A stretch of DNA of 64,000 nucleotides from Pseudobdellovibrionaceae bacterium (GCA_019637955.1 JAHBUS010000006.1:160750-224749), one strand, 5' to 3'; shown: positions 9,100-17,731, counted from the stretch's first letter. Translations and numbers: made by a program. The notes: generated by a model not told the origin, from the sequence alone.

Positions 9100-9660
9100 T
9101 TATCGGCGCAGTTTCTGCCGGCAGTAGTTGTAAACCGACTCCGCTCGGTATTCATCACCGCTCGCCAAGCATTTGAAGCCTCGGGGAAAGCGGTTTTGAA
9201 AGCGTTCACAGCTCTGATGCGAGACATGACGAACGGCCTCGGCAAACAAATCGCGGAATTCGTTCGAGCAGACATTATTGCCTTCGCGGGGAAGCACGGG
9301 CCCGCGGCCAGGACCGCCGCCATTTTGGCCCCCATTGCCGCCGCAAACGTCGCTGACTTCCGACGGCGAGATGGTCACGGTGTCGCCGGGGCGGATCACC
9401 TGCGAGCGCGTGCGGATGTGCACGTTGGAGGTCACCGTGCAGCTCGAGTTGTCGCGATTGGCGCGGTAAAAGCTCGAACATGCGCGGCGAAGCTCGCTGC
9501 GGTTGTTCAAAGAATCGTAGATATCGTTAAAAGCCGAGAGTTCCATGTTGGAACACACGCGGGTCACCACTGGCTGGCCATTGCCGCCACTGCCGCCCGA
9601 AGAACAAGCCGAGAGGGCCGCCATCGCGGACAGGACTAAAATGGATTTTATCGTTTTCAT
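9100..9660 (-). CDS. Cysteine-rich lipoprotein with an internal duplication
   Basis: The 186-residue protein has a signal peptide ending in the lipobox LSAC. After the lipidated Cys it holds eight more cysteines in two related halves: each half starts with VCSN and continues with a C-x-x-F element and a third Cys. A Gly-rich linker (GGNGGQNGGGPGRG) joins them. The even Cys count suggests disulfides in the periplasm. I recognise no family. The start is the ATG with GGAG six bases upstream; a GTG one codon earlier is less likely. Confidence 0.7.
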   Translation of the reverse strand: MKTIKSILVLSAMAALSACSSGGSGGNGQPVVTRVCSNMELSAFNDIYDSLNNRSELRRACSSFYRANRDNSSCTVTSNVHIRTRSQVIRPGDTVTISPSEVSDVCGGNGGQNGGGPGRGPVLPREGNNVCSNEFRDLFAEAVRHVSHQSCERFQNRFPRGFKCLASGDEYRAESVYNYCRQKLRR

Positions 9661-9805
9661 CACTCACTCCAATTTAAAAAGAATGAACTCAAGGAGGATG
9701 GAACTACCATGGAGTGACAATTCACGGACGTTTTTCTCCCGCGCGTGAAAAAGAACCAGAACCGTCCAATTTGGTGACAGCGATTTTTTTCAGAGCGATG
9801 AGAAC

Positions 9806-11800
9806 TCAACTCTTCGGCAAACGTCCCGACTCGTTCAAGGCGTTTTTCAAAGCGCCCCAAAGCATTTCGCGCGAGAGCGGTTTGACCAAATACCCGTCGA
9901 AACCACCCTGAAGGGCGCGCTCGCGCTCGGGTTGGTGCGCGTGCGCGGTGAGAGCCAGGATCGGCCCTTTCCAGTTCTCCTGACGCAACTTCTGAACGGC
10001 TTCAAAACCGTCCATTTCGGGCATTTGAATATCCATCAAGATCAAATCGAAATGCCCACGCTGCGCGGTCTTAACGGCTTCGGCGCCGTTGTTCGCGAAG
10101 GTGAGCGTCGCGTTCGTCGGCTTCAAATAGAGAGCCAGCAGGCTTTGATTGTCGTGGGAGTCTTCGGCCGCCAAAATTTGCACGCCGGTGAGATCCACCC
10201 CGCCCTTCAGCGCCGGCGTCGACGAGACCTCACGCCGCTCCTTCACGCTCACGTTTTTCTGATCCAAGACCGTCAAGCGAAAGAGACTTCCTTGCCCGGG
10301 CTCGCTCCACATCAAAACCAAGTCTCCACCCAACAAGAGACTGAGCTTCTTCGAAAGCGCGAGTCCCAGACCCGTGCCACCGAATCGGCGTTTCGACGGG
10401 TCGTCGGCCTGCGCGAAAGGACGGAAGAGCCGCTCCGCCTCTTGGGCCGAAATGCCGATTCCGCTGTCTTGAATCTCAACCTGAATCACATCTCCACCGG
10501 GTCGCGACATCGTGACGCGGACCTCGCCCTTGGAGGTGAACTTCAAAGCGTTGCCGACGACGTTCAGAAGCACCTGACGAAACCGAACCCGGTCGCTTCG
10601 GATCGCGTGCGCCCGCAAAATTTCCGAATGAAAAATCAGTTTGACGCCTTTGCGTTCGGCTTGCAGCTTGAGGCTGTTAATGACGTCCTCAACGACCTCG
10701 ACCGCGCTGAAGTCCGAAAGCTCGATACTCACGCGCTCGTTTTCCGCTTTCGCCAGATCCAGCAGGTCGTCGATCAAAACGCGCAGCTGCGCCGAGTTGC
10801 GAGAGATCGTCTCGGCCCATTGACGATTTTCACCATCCAACGATTTCGACTGCAGCAGCAGGTCGCTAAAACCCGAAATAACTCCTAAGGGGGTGCGGAA
10901 TTCGTGGCTCACATTCGCCAAGAAGCGGCTTTTAGAAATGCTGGCCTGCGAGGCCTCAACCGCCAAGCGACGCGCTTCCAAATAAGGGGTCGAGATGCAT
11001 TCCACGAAGACGGCCCGGTAAACGAAGAGAAACGCCACCGCCTTGTAGACGTGACCGCTGAAATTGTAAAGATCGTCAAAATCGCGGTACATCGTGAAGA
11101 AGAAACCGCTCATCGCGAAAAGCAAGCACGCGCATCCCATCCAGTGGAAGCTCAAAACATCACGGCGAACTCCCCGACGGAAAAACAAGGCTCCCGCGAC
11201 CAATGAAATCATCACGGTCGACCACTCAAGAAAGACCTTCAGCGGCGTCAGGCCTTGCCCGGGAATAAACATGCGGGGGAGACGCTCGGGTTCAAAGAGG
11301 ATCAGGTAATACCAAAGGGCCGTCCAGAGAACCGCAAAAATCATCAGCGGCGTTCGCACGGCGTGGATCTTCGATTCACGCGGGTTCGAAATTGCGACAA
11401 AGAGAAAACCCACGGCGCTCGTGACCCGGCTCGACAGCCAAAAGCAGATGGCCTTATCGGGACCGCTCGGCGTGACGAAATCGGGCATTCCGGTGAAAGA
11501 AAGCGTGTGTCCAAGATCGAGCCAACCGACGATGAAGCAACAAATCGACAGGACTAAGATATCGGTTGAGCGCACGTTTTGGTAGGTGGCCCATCCCACC
11601 GTGAAGACGGCGAAGGAAACCAAGATCCCCATGAATTCCAGAAGCACGTGAATCGGCAGGTAGTGCCCGGTGATATTGGACACCCAATCAGAGGCGGGAA
11701 GATTCGTGATGACGAAAAGGCCCAAAAAGAAAACGAGCACCACGGTCTGCGGTGATCGAAAGCTAAACCGTGATTTGTAGGCCTCGAGCCCCAGCTTCAT
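9806..11800 (-). CDS. MASE3-domain hybrid sensor histidine kinase
   Basis: The 664-residue protein has an N-terminal membrane domain of about seven helices (18-268) matching the MASE3 type (HVLLEFMGILVSF, WLDLGHTLSF). It continues with HisKA (H299 in SHEFRTPLG), HATPase_c (400-512, NVVGNALKF, GGTGLGLALS) and a receiver (541-655, D590 in LILMDIQMPEMDG, K640). All phosphorelay residues are present. The ATG is nine bases after the stop of the metal permease, so it is probably the last gene of the metal-uptake operon, an unusual association. The terminal output partner is not in this region. Confidence 0.88.
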   Translation of the reverse strand: MKLGLEAYKSRFSFRSPQTVVLVFFLGLFVITNLPASDWVSNITGHYLPIHVLLEFMGILVSFAVFTVGWATYQNVRSTDILVLSICCFIVGWLDLGHTLSFTGMPDFVTPSGPDKAICFWLSSRVTSAVGFLFVAISNPRESKIHAVRTPLMIFAVLWTALWYYLILFEPERLPRMFIPGQGLTPLKVFLEWSTVMISLVAGALFFRRGVRRDVLSFHWMGCACLLFAMSGFFFTMYRDFDDLYNFSGHVYKAVAFLFVYRAVFVECISTPYLEARRLAVEASQASISKSRFLANVSHEFRTPLGVISGFSDLLLQSKSLDGENRQWAETISRNSAQLRVLIDDLLDLAKAENERVSIELSDFSAVEVVEDVINSLKLQAERKGVKLIFHSEILRAHAIRSDRVRFRQVLLNVVGNALKFTSKGEVRVTMSRPGGDVIQVEIQDSGIGISAQEAERLFRPFAQADDPSKRRFGGTGLGLALSKKLSLLLGGDLVLMWSEPGQGSLFRLTVLDQKNVSVKERREVSSTPALKGGVDLTGVQILAAEDSHDNQSLLALYLKPTNATLTFANNGAEAVKTAQRGHFDLILMDIQMPEMDGFEAVQKLRQENWKGPILALTAHAHQPERERALQGGFDGYLVKPLSREMLWGALKNALNESGRLPKS

Positions 11801-11809
11801 GTCCTGATT

Positions 11810-12598
11810 TTACTTGATCCGAACCAGCAACGACAAGAAAAACAGACCCGTCAACACGCACACAATCGCCGCTCCGGCCGGAAGATCCCAGAGGTAACTG
11901 AGCACAAAAGCAGCAGACAGACCGAAAAGCCCCACCCCCCAGGCCAAGGCCAGTCGCGAACGCAGCCCGCCGACAACCCGAACCGCGAGAGCCGCTGGTG
12001 CCACCAAGATTGAGAACACCACCAAGACACCCGCATGGCGCGTTGAAAGGGTGATGACGATGCCAAACAAGAAGTAGAAAAAGAAATCCCACCAAAATGC
12101 GCCCTTTTCGGCGCGCGAGGCCGCCCAAAATTGACGCCGAAACGCAAAATGAATGGCGCCAATCAAGGCGTAAACCACCGAGGTCTGAATGACTTGCGGC
12201 CAGGTCACGAACAAAATGTTGCCGACCAGCGCCTCCTTCAAGTGTTCGGTGCCATGGGGAAGCCGGTCGGCCACCAAAATCAGCGCCCCGCTGGCCAGCG
12301 CGTAGGTCATGCCGATCACGGCTTCTTGCGACACCGACTTTTCGTAGCGTCGAAGCAGGGCCAGCGCGAACGACACCAACAAACAAAGCCCGAGGGCCAA
12401 GAACAGGCCCTCGTTGCCATCATGATCATGAACAAAAAACAGACCGAGCGCCCCGCCCAAAGCCGCCACCTGCGAGAGGCTGATGTCGACAAAGATCACT
12501 TCGCGTTCCAGGACATGCAATCCCAGGTAGGCATGGATCCCGACGAGAAGCAGCGCCAACGCGAAGGGCGCGGCCATGAATTGCAGGGCTTCGATCAT
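11810..12598 (-). CDS. Metal (zinc/manganese) ABC transporter permease, ZnuB/MntB type
   Basis: This 262-residue inner-membrane protein has about eight hydrophobic helices and the ABC-3 family signature near the N terminus (GLHVLEREVIFVDISLSQVA) and in the middle (TYALASGALILVADRLPHG). Family members move zinc or manganese, delivered by a periplasmic binding protein, using a separate ATPase. The ATG overlaps the stop codon of the binding-protein gene (ATGA). No ATPase gene (znuC) is present in the cluster. Metal specificity cannot be settled from sequence. Confidence 0.88.
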   Translation of the reverse strand: MIEALQFMAAPFALALLLVGIHAYLGLHVLEREVIFVDISLSQVAALGGALGLFFVHDHDGNEGLFLALGLCLLVSFALALLRRYEKSVSQEAVIGMTYALASGALILVADRLPHGTEHLKEALVGNILFVTWPQVIQTSVVYALIGAIHFAFRRQFWAASRAEKGAFWWDFFFYFLFGIVITLSTRHAGVLVVFSILVAPAALAVRVVGGLRSRLALAWGVGLFGLSAAFVLSYLWDLPAGAAIVCVLTGLFFLSLLVRIK

Positions 12599-13491
12599 TT
12601 CGCGGCTCCTTCAAAAATCTGAACAAGATTCTCGATCACCTGCTCGTTTGTTTTCAAGGCGGGCTCGCCTTCGACCGAGACCGCGACGCGAGAAACTTTT
12701 AAGCCAGGAAGGGCCTGCTTGAGTTTTTCGCCTGCGGCATCGTCGTAAAGATTTTCAATCGCCACCAAACGGATCTTGCGCTCTTTGATCTGTTCGATCA
12801 CCGACAGCAGGTGCGAGGCACTGGGCGGGACGCCCGGCTTCGGCTCCAGCTGAACGGTGCAGCGGATCTGGAAGCGGTCGCAGAAGTACGACAAAAGTTT
12901 ATGATACGTCACGGCCTCGGTGAGCCCCGCTTTTTTCAAACGGCCTTGCCACTCGGCGGTCTTTTCGTTCATGCGTTTTTGAAACGCCTGCGCATTCTTC
13001 ACGTACTGCGCTTTGTTCGTGCCGTCCAACTCCCCGAGCCGCGCGCCGATGATCACCGCCGCCTCTCCCAGCCGAACCGGGTCCAACTGAAAGTGCGGGT
13101 TGCCGCCGCCATGGATATCGCCGTCCGCGCGCGTGAGCGCTTTGGTCGGAATCTCGATCGGCTTCAAAAATGGTCCCAGCTCCAAAAGATGGTTGGCCTC
13201 AGCGAGCTTCGGGTTGCGGGCGCCGCGAATCAAGGGATCCAGCCACGCGGTTTCAAGTTCAAGCCCTTGCGAAATCACGAGATCCACATCGCGCAGCTTG
13301 ATCATGAGCGAAGGTTTCGCCTCAACCATATGGGGATCCTGCGTGCCTTTGGCCAACGCCGTCACCTCGATGAGGTCCTGACCCACCTCACGCGTCAGCG
13401 CCGCCACATCCGAAGTTGTCGCGGCCACCCGGAGCCGCGCCTCCGCGACGGCCCCAATCAGAAAAAGAAACAGAAAAAGACTTCGTGTCAT
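12595..13491 (-). CDS. Metal ABC transporter substrate-binding protein, ZnuA type
   Basis: The 298-residue protein has a signal peptide (1-18, ending AEA). The cluster A-I binding-protein features are seen: DPHMVEAKPS and NPHFQLDP (two His ligands), a third His in VTYHKLLSYF, and an acidic residue late in the protein. A Cys pair (FCDRFQIRC) matches the position of the disulfide seen in ZnuA proteins. The His-rich acidic loop of gammaproteobacterial ZnuA is reduced to GDIHGGGNPH. It should capture zinc or manganese in the periplasm for the permease encoded directly downstream. Confidence 0.88.
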   Translation of the reverse strand: MTRSLFLFLFLIGAVAEARLRVAATTSDVAALTREVGQDLIEVTALAKGTQDPHMVEAKPSLMIKLRDVDLVISQGLELETAWLDPLIRGARNPKLAEANHLLELGPFLKPIEIPTKALTRADGDIHGGGNPHFQLDPVRLGEAAVIIGARLGELDGTNKAQYVKNAQAFQKRMNEKTAEWQGRLKKAGLTEAVTYHKLLSYFCDRFQIRCTVQLEPKPGVPPSASHLLSVIEQIKERKIRLVAIENLYDDAAGEKLKQALPGLKVSRVAVSVEGEPALKTNEQVIENLVQIFEGAAK

Positions 13492-13501
13492 GTTTCACCT
13501 C

Positions 13502-14629
13502 TTAGTAAGAATGGGAAGGATGGGAGCCGATGGTAAAACTGGCCTGCAAGAAGATCGACTTTTCTTCGTCGTCGCCATTCGCATTCGCAGGGCCCCCGCG
13601 GCGCGAATTGTATTCGAGCTTTAGCGAGGAGAACTCGGTCATGTTATGAACCACGCCCACCGAATGGCGGAAATAATCGTCATTGGCCAAAGCCGTGGGG
13701 TCAAAGCTGTCTTTCACGTTCAACGTGTCGTAGCGGTACAGACCGGCCCAACGCTCGGCGAACTGATACTGCACAAAGCTCGACCATCCGGAGGCCCGCT
13801 CGTTGTCCACACCCGCTTGCTCGCGCACGCGCTGCAAGGACTCCGTACCCCAAATCAACGAAGCCGAGCGGCCATTCGCCGACGGGCGCCACTTGAAGGT
13901 CAAATCTCCTCCCGCCATCGAGGTGGTTTCACGAAATGAGTTTCCACCTTGTGCGTACGAGGCCCCCACCTCCACCGTTAAATCATCCGAGAGGTCCCAA
14001 AGATTTTTCCAGTGAGCAAGTCCCACGTTGTCGCCCGTGCGGGGAGATTTGAACTGCTCGTTCTCCCCTTGACCGCGCAGCACCTGCAGGGTGAGCTCGC
14101 TGTACCAAGACAGTGGCGTGAGCCACGCGGCCGAAACACCCGCATCGTTCAAACCTTCATCGCCGAGAAGCGCCTTGTTCGCGAGCGGAGCGTCCACGAA
14201 GGGAAACGCATGCGTGTGCAGCAGGTTGTGTTTACCGAACGCGGCCTTGAACTTGCCAATTTTCAACGTCAGCGACGGGATCGCGATCGACTCGGCGAAG
14301 GCCTCTTCGGGTTCGACCACCCACTTTTCTTCGACGGTCGTGCCGTCCGACTCCAGCTCGGGGTGAACCGCCAGCACGACGTTCACGCGGCTGTACGGAT
14401 CGACATCGGCGTAGAACTGAAGTTCGGCTTCTTGCAAATTGAAGCCGTTGCGCTCCTGATCGGGAGCCGCGGGGTCGAGGTCCGCTTGGTGAAAATTCGA
14501 GTTGCGATACAGGAACAACGTGTTGGCGCTGATGCTCGGGGTTTTAATCCCGGGAGAGACCGCCGTTTGCGCGAAACTCGCGCTTGAAAGTAACGAGAGC
14601 ATTGAAACAAAGATCAAAGATGAACGCAT
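13502..14629 (-). CDS. Outer-membrane beta-barrel protein of the metal-uptake cluster
   Basis: The mature product follows a signal peptide (MRSSLIFVSMLSLLSSASFAQ) and has alternating amphipathic strands rich in aromatic girdle residues, ending in a strand with terminal aromatic residue (SHPSHSY). The length, 375 residues, is that of porin-like 16-18-strand barrels rather than full TonB receptors; no plug domain or TonB box is evident. I chose the start at the ATG with GGAG upstream because the 38 residues before it look non-coding. The gene sits ten bases before the ZnuA-like gene, suggesting it lets metal or a metal complex across the outer membrane; that role is inferred. Confidence 0.72.
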   Translation of the reverse strand: MRSSLIFVSMLSLLSSASFAQTAVSPGIKTPSISANTLFLYRNSNFHQADLDPAAPDQERNGFNLQEAELQFYADVDPYSRVNVVLAVHPELESDGTTVEEKWVVEPEEAFAESIAIPSLTLKIGKFKAAFGKHNLLHTHAFPFVDAPLANKALLGDEGLNDAGVSAAWLTPLSWYSELTLQVLRGQGENEQFKSPRTGDNVGLAHWKNLWDLSDDLTVEVGASYAQGGNSFRETTSMAGGDLTFKWRPSANGRSASLIWGTESLQRVREQAGVDNERASGWSSFVQYQFAERWAGLYRYDTLNVKDSFDPTALANDDYFRHSVGVVHNMTEFSSLKLEYNSRRGGPANANGDDEEKSIFLQASFTIGSHPSHSY

Positions 14630-14693
14630 AAGTTCTCCATAAGAAAATGAAAGGAGCGGAGAAAGATCCGCAGATATAAAAAAATCGGAGAAA

Positions 14694-15050
14694 CTAGGTG
14701 AAGCGCGGCGGGCGCCGGCGCGGCTCAAGAACGGGGTCTTCATTCATGCGCACGGGGCGCTGAACCCAGGCCTCCAAAGACTCAAACAAAGGGGGTACGA
14801 TCAGGGGAACCGCGAGAACAACCGCGTAGGCAAAAATCGACTGGCCCGCACGGCATTCGGTCTCACGGCGTTGGCCGTCGCCATGCTCATGATCTTGATC
14901 GCTCGCCGGGTGCAGAGACCAATGGATATGGCCGAACTCATCACAGCTTCCCTGCTGAGGATGCCCCTCAAGCACGAAGTTCTTCAGAACCATCAGGCTC
15001 AAAACCAAGATCAGGCACAATGAAAAGAACCGGCGAAAACGAACGGGCAT
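14694..15050 (-). CDS. Small His-rich membrane protein, first gene of the metal-uptake cluster
   Basis: The protein has 118 residues. It has a hydrophobic helix at about 8-27, a periplasmic stretch with possible metal ligands (CDEFGHIHWSLH, DQDHEHGDG, one later Cys), a second helix (about 73-92) and a basic C-terminal tail. Similar small His-rich proteins often accompany zinc-uptake genes, but I do not recognise a named family. It is 64 bases upstream of the barrel gene on the same strand and directly downstream of the divergent promoter region. Confidence 0.65.
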   Translation of the reverse strand: MPVRFRRFFSLCLILVLSLMVLKNFVLEGHPQQGSCDEFGHIHWSLHPASDQDHEHGDGQRRETECRAGQSIFAYAVVLAVPLIVPPLFESLEAWVQRPVRMNEDPVLEPRRRPPRFT

Positions 15051-15144
15051 GTCCCCCTGTCTTAGGCCGAACAGGCTCTGAGGTCAAATCAGCTGACTTT
15101 CAGCTTCAAATTGTCAGTTTTACACACCCCCTCGAGCCTCTAGA

Positions 15145-15163
15145 TGCAATGCGTTATATTGTC
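15145..15163. promoter_or_regulatory. Possible Zur-like operator
   Basis: An imperfect inverted repeat, TGCAAT-GCGTTAT-ATTGTC, lies in the divergent spacer between the metal-uptake cluster and the secreted cyclase-like gene. AT-rich dyads of this kind (GTTATA core) resemble Fur-family operators such as Zur boxes. The arms are short and the match is weak. Confidence 0.2.
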
Positions 15164-15201
15164 GACTTCATTCGCTTTTCACACTTGGATCAGGAGACAC
15201 A

Positions 15202-16512
15202 ATGTTTCGGACAGTGGTCTTGCTCTCACTTCTCGCGGTGAACGCCGCTTCGGCCGCCCCCTCGTTGGACGCCCGCATTCGGAGCGCTCTTGGCTACCTT
15301 CAATCACAACAATCCAACGGAACCGACGGCGTCCATGAACGCGGCCAGTGGCCAGCGCAAGTCACGTCAACTTTGCCCAGCGCGATCGGTGTCGGACAGA
15401 ACAACGTCCCCTTTGACGAACCGACGGCCTTCAACGCCGCTTCCATCTCGGGCATTCTCGCCGAAGCTTACCAAGTCGATCCCCGTTACTCCTCGATTCC
15501 CTCGATCATCAAAAAAACCAAAGCGGGTTTCGCAAACTACCGCACGGATTCCGTCTTTCATTTCTACCCACCCAAGGAATATCAAGGCCACCAAGTCCGC
15601 GGGCCCCGCTTCATGTACTTGAAGCCCCGCTGGTACGGATTCACCAACACGCCTCCCGACGCCGACACGACTTCGGTGTCTTACCTGCTGATGGCTTACG
15701 ACCGCGCGATCGAGAAGGGCACCTCGCCCCTGCGTTCGGGCTTTGAGATTCCCAACGACACCGTGGTCGAGTACGAAAGCGCCCGCGATGTCGGCCGCAA
15801 TCCTCACATCTACAATGTCATGCACGGCAACGGCTTCACCGGCGCCTTCTTGACTTGGTTGTACGATGAAAAAAATCCCGAGATGCCTCGCTACTACTTC
15901 GCGCCCCCGGATCAGGGCGCGCGCATCCCGTTCAACAAGAACGACGTGGATTGCGTCGTGAACGCCAACGTTCTCAAAATGCTGACGGCAACAAATCGCA
16001 CCAACACGCGCGGTTACGCCGAAACGTGCAACTACCTGAACGACGTGGCCGCAAGAGATGGTTACTACCGCTGCGGCATGTACTATCCCAGCCGCTACGC
16101 CCTGCCTTACGCGATGGCGAGCGCGATCAAACTGGGCGTGAGCTGCTTGAAGCCCTCGCAAAATTTGATCGTCGATCAACTCTTGGCTCGCCAGCGTCCC
16201 GACGGTTCTTGGAAGAACCACTGGCGCGCGCGTCCCGATTACATCCAATCGACGGCGTGGGCCCTGAACGCGCTTCTGCTTTTGGGAGATGCTCAAAATC
16301 CCCAGCACCGCGAAGCCGCGCAAAAGGGTCTCAACTTTTTGATGGCGTCCGCGCAAAAAGACAACAAAGGTCAGTTGTATTGGAATGGCGAAGTGTTCTA
16401 CGCGGCGATCTTCATCGCCCGTTACCCGGTGGTTTGGCGCTCGTCGGCCTACACCACGGCGACCATCGTAAAGGCCATGACTTTGGCCAATAAGAAATGG
16501 AATCTCCGCTAA
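15202..16512 (+). CDS. Secreted terpene-cyclase-like alpha/alpha-toroid protein
   Basis: The 436-residue protein has a signal peptide (1-18, ASA|AP). The rest has repeated helix pairs with prenyltransferase/squalene-oxidase repeat signatures: QRPDGSWKNHW (331-341) followed by STAWALNALLLLG, and NDVDCVVNANVL (247-258). A DADTTS motif (153-158) lies where class II cyclases carry their acidic DxDD(T/S) motif, but the fourth Asp is Thr. True squalene-hopene cyclases are longer (over 600 residues) and not exported, so this is either a divergent enzyme or a toroid binding protein. CAGGAGA precedes the ATG. It is monocistronic. Confidence 0.65.
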   Translation: MFRTVVLLSLLAVNAASAAPSLDARIRSALGYLQSQQSNGTDGVHERGQWPAQVTSTLPSAIGVGQNNVPFDEPTAFNAASISGILAEAYQVDPRYSSIPSIIKKTKAGFANYRTDSVFHFYPPKEYQGHQVRGPRFMYLKPRWYGFTNTPPDADTTSVSYLLMAYDRAIEKGTSPLRSGFEIPNDTVVEYESARDVGRNPHIYNVMHGNGFTGAFLTWLYDEKNPEMPRYYFAPPDQGARIPFNKNDVDCVVNANVLKMLTATNRTNTRGYAETCNYLNDVAARDGYYRCGMYYPSRYALPYAMASAIKLGVSCLKPSQNLIVDQLLARQRPDGSWKNHWRARPDYIQSTAWALNALLLLGDAQNPQHREAAQKGLNFLMASAQKDNKGQLYWNGEVFYAAIFIARYPVVWRSSAYTTATIVKAMTLANKKWNLR

Positions 16513-16517
16513 GATCG

Positions 16518-16550
16518 AAAAAAAACAGCCTCGGTTTTTACCCCGAGGCT
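16518..16550 (-). terminator. Terminator between convergent genes
   Basis: AGCCTCGG and CCGAGGCT (16527-16534 and 16543-16550) form an eight-pair stem; on the minus strand it is followed by eight T, so it ends the RGG-protein transcript. It can also act as a weak stop for the plus-strand gene. Confidence 0.85.
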
Positions 16551-16578
16551 GACGTTTTCGAATCTCAATATCAAAAAA

Positions 16579-17046
16579 TTAAGCCGTGGGCTTCTTGGGA
16601 CCTTTGGCTGCTTTCTCCTCAGGAGAAAGACCCCAGGGCGAGCTCTTCGGACCGCCGCCGCCTTTGCCACCAGGACCACCACGACCGCCGCCGCGACCAC
16701 CACGGCCACCACGTCCACCATCTTTTGACTCGGCTGCCGCCGCGCGAGCTTTGGGATCTTGGTAGTACTCAGGCACGAAGTGAAACTCTTCAACTTTGGT
16801 CGATTTCGCCGGAGCCGTCTCGCCCTCGTTCAAGCTCAAAACAACAACGCGCTTGAGGTTCTCGGGATTTTGTCCCGCAACGTCGATCGCGCTGATGAAG
16901 TGTTTCAACTTGTCGCCTTCCATTTTGAAGGTCTCGCCCAGGCTCGTTTGAATCTCTTCAGGAGATTTGCCTTCGGCCGACAAAGTCGCTTTCGCTTTGA
17001 TCGCTTGGGTCAGGGTGAAATTGGGAAATTCGGTGACTGATTTCAT
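16579..17046 (-). CDS. Hypothetical protein with RGG-repeat C-terminal region
   Basis: The protein has 155 residues. Residues 1-95 form a compact-looking alpha/beta domain with no recognised family. Residues 109-133 are almost entirely Gly/Arg (GGRGGRGGRGGGRGGPGGKGG), followed by a short charged tail. RGG tracts in other proteins bind RNA or drive condensation. There is no signal peptide, so it should be cytoplasmic. GAGGTAG precedes the ATG. It is a single-gene unit with its own terminator. Nucleic-acid binding is inferred from the tract alone. Confidence 0.75.
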   Translation of the reverse strand: MKSVTEFPNFTLTQAIKAKATLSAEGKSPEEIQTSLGETFKMEGDKLKHFISAIDVAGQNPENLKRVVVLSLNEGETAPAKSTKVEEFHFVPEYYQDPKARAAAAESKDGGRGGRGGRGGGRGGPGGKGGGGPKSSPWGLSPEEKAAKGPKKPTA

Positions 17047-17193
17047 GGACTACCTCGATTGAAATGAGGGGCTATATTGGAGAAAAACCCCAATCCGGTC
17101 AATGACGCCGAGAATCAATTCTGGCGCGTAAAGCCGCCAGGTTTCTCCTGGAGCGTTCAAACCCGCTTGTCGGCCTTAAAAATCTCACTCAAG

Positions 17194-17706
17194 ATGAACA
17201 CCATGATCGACCAGCTCAAAAAGAAGCTCAAAGACAAGGGTCTGAACCTCGACGCCGCCCTTCGCAAATTTAATTTCCGCGAGACGCCCGCCAAATACAA
17301 AGCTCTGATCAAAGGCGTTATTCACGCCACTCCCGCCTCCGACCAGCGCGAGGTGCTTGAGTGGCTTGAAAAGGTGGAGGCCATTCGTGAGAACGACGCG
17401 CTCTCAACCGCCGAAAAAAAGAAGGCGCTCGGCGCACTCAAAACGTCCGAGACGGTCTTAAACTTTATCAAATCGATCGCCGATGTCCTGATCGAAAAGG
17501 TTCCGTTCAAAAACAAGGATCTCATCCGCACCGTGCTGACGGGCGCCGCGCTGGCCGCATCGTTCACGCAAATCCGTTTGGTGAAATGGGCCGGCGTTTC
17601 GGTCCTTGTGATCAAACAGCTCCTGCCGCACATTCTCATGCTCGACAAGTTTGACCCCGTCGCCGCCTTCATCAAACGAAATCTCAAGGCCGAATTGCAA
17701 AAATAG
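17194..17706 (+). CDS. Hypothetical protein with C-terminal hydrophobic segment
   Basis: From the ATG at 17194 the product has 170 residues: a Lys-rich helical N-terminal half (MIDQLKKKLKDKGL, later STAEKKKALGALK) and a C-terminal half with a moderately hydrophobic stretch (RTVLTGAALAASFTQI, then WAGVSVLVIKQLLPHILML). It may be membrane associated. No family is recognised. A TTG at 17077 preceded by GAGGGG would add 39 residues with unprotein-like composition, so I prefer the ATG, although it lacks a clear ribosome site. Confidence 0.6.
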   Translation: MNTMIDQLKKKLKDKGLNLDAALRKFNFRETPAKYKALIKGVIHATPASDQREVLEWLEKVEAIRENDALSTAEKKKALGALKTSETVLNFIKSIADVLIEKVPFKNKDLIRTVLTGAALAASFTQIRLVKWAGVSVLVIKQLLPHILMLDKFDPVAAFIKRNLKAELQK

Positions 17707-17731
17707 AAAACCCACCTTGTCGGTGGGTTTT
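17707..17731. terminator. Bidirectional terminator
   Basis: AAAACCCACC-TTGTC-GGTGGGTTTT forms a ten-pair stem immediately after the stop of the plus-strand gene. It works equally on the minus strand, 68 bases beyond the hemerythrin gene. Confidence 0.85.

Noticed and set aside
15367..16356. 329-codon minus-strand frame within the secreted cyclase-like gene
   Set aside because: The plus strand has a signal peptide, ribosome site and family motifs; the minus frame has neither start context nor motifs.
17077..17193. TTG-initiated extension of the 17.2 kb gene
   Set aside because: GAGGGG lies upstream of the TTG, but the 39 added residues look like untranslated sequence; kept as an alternative only.
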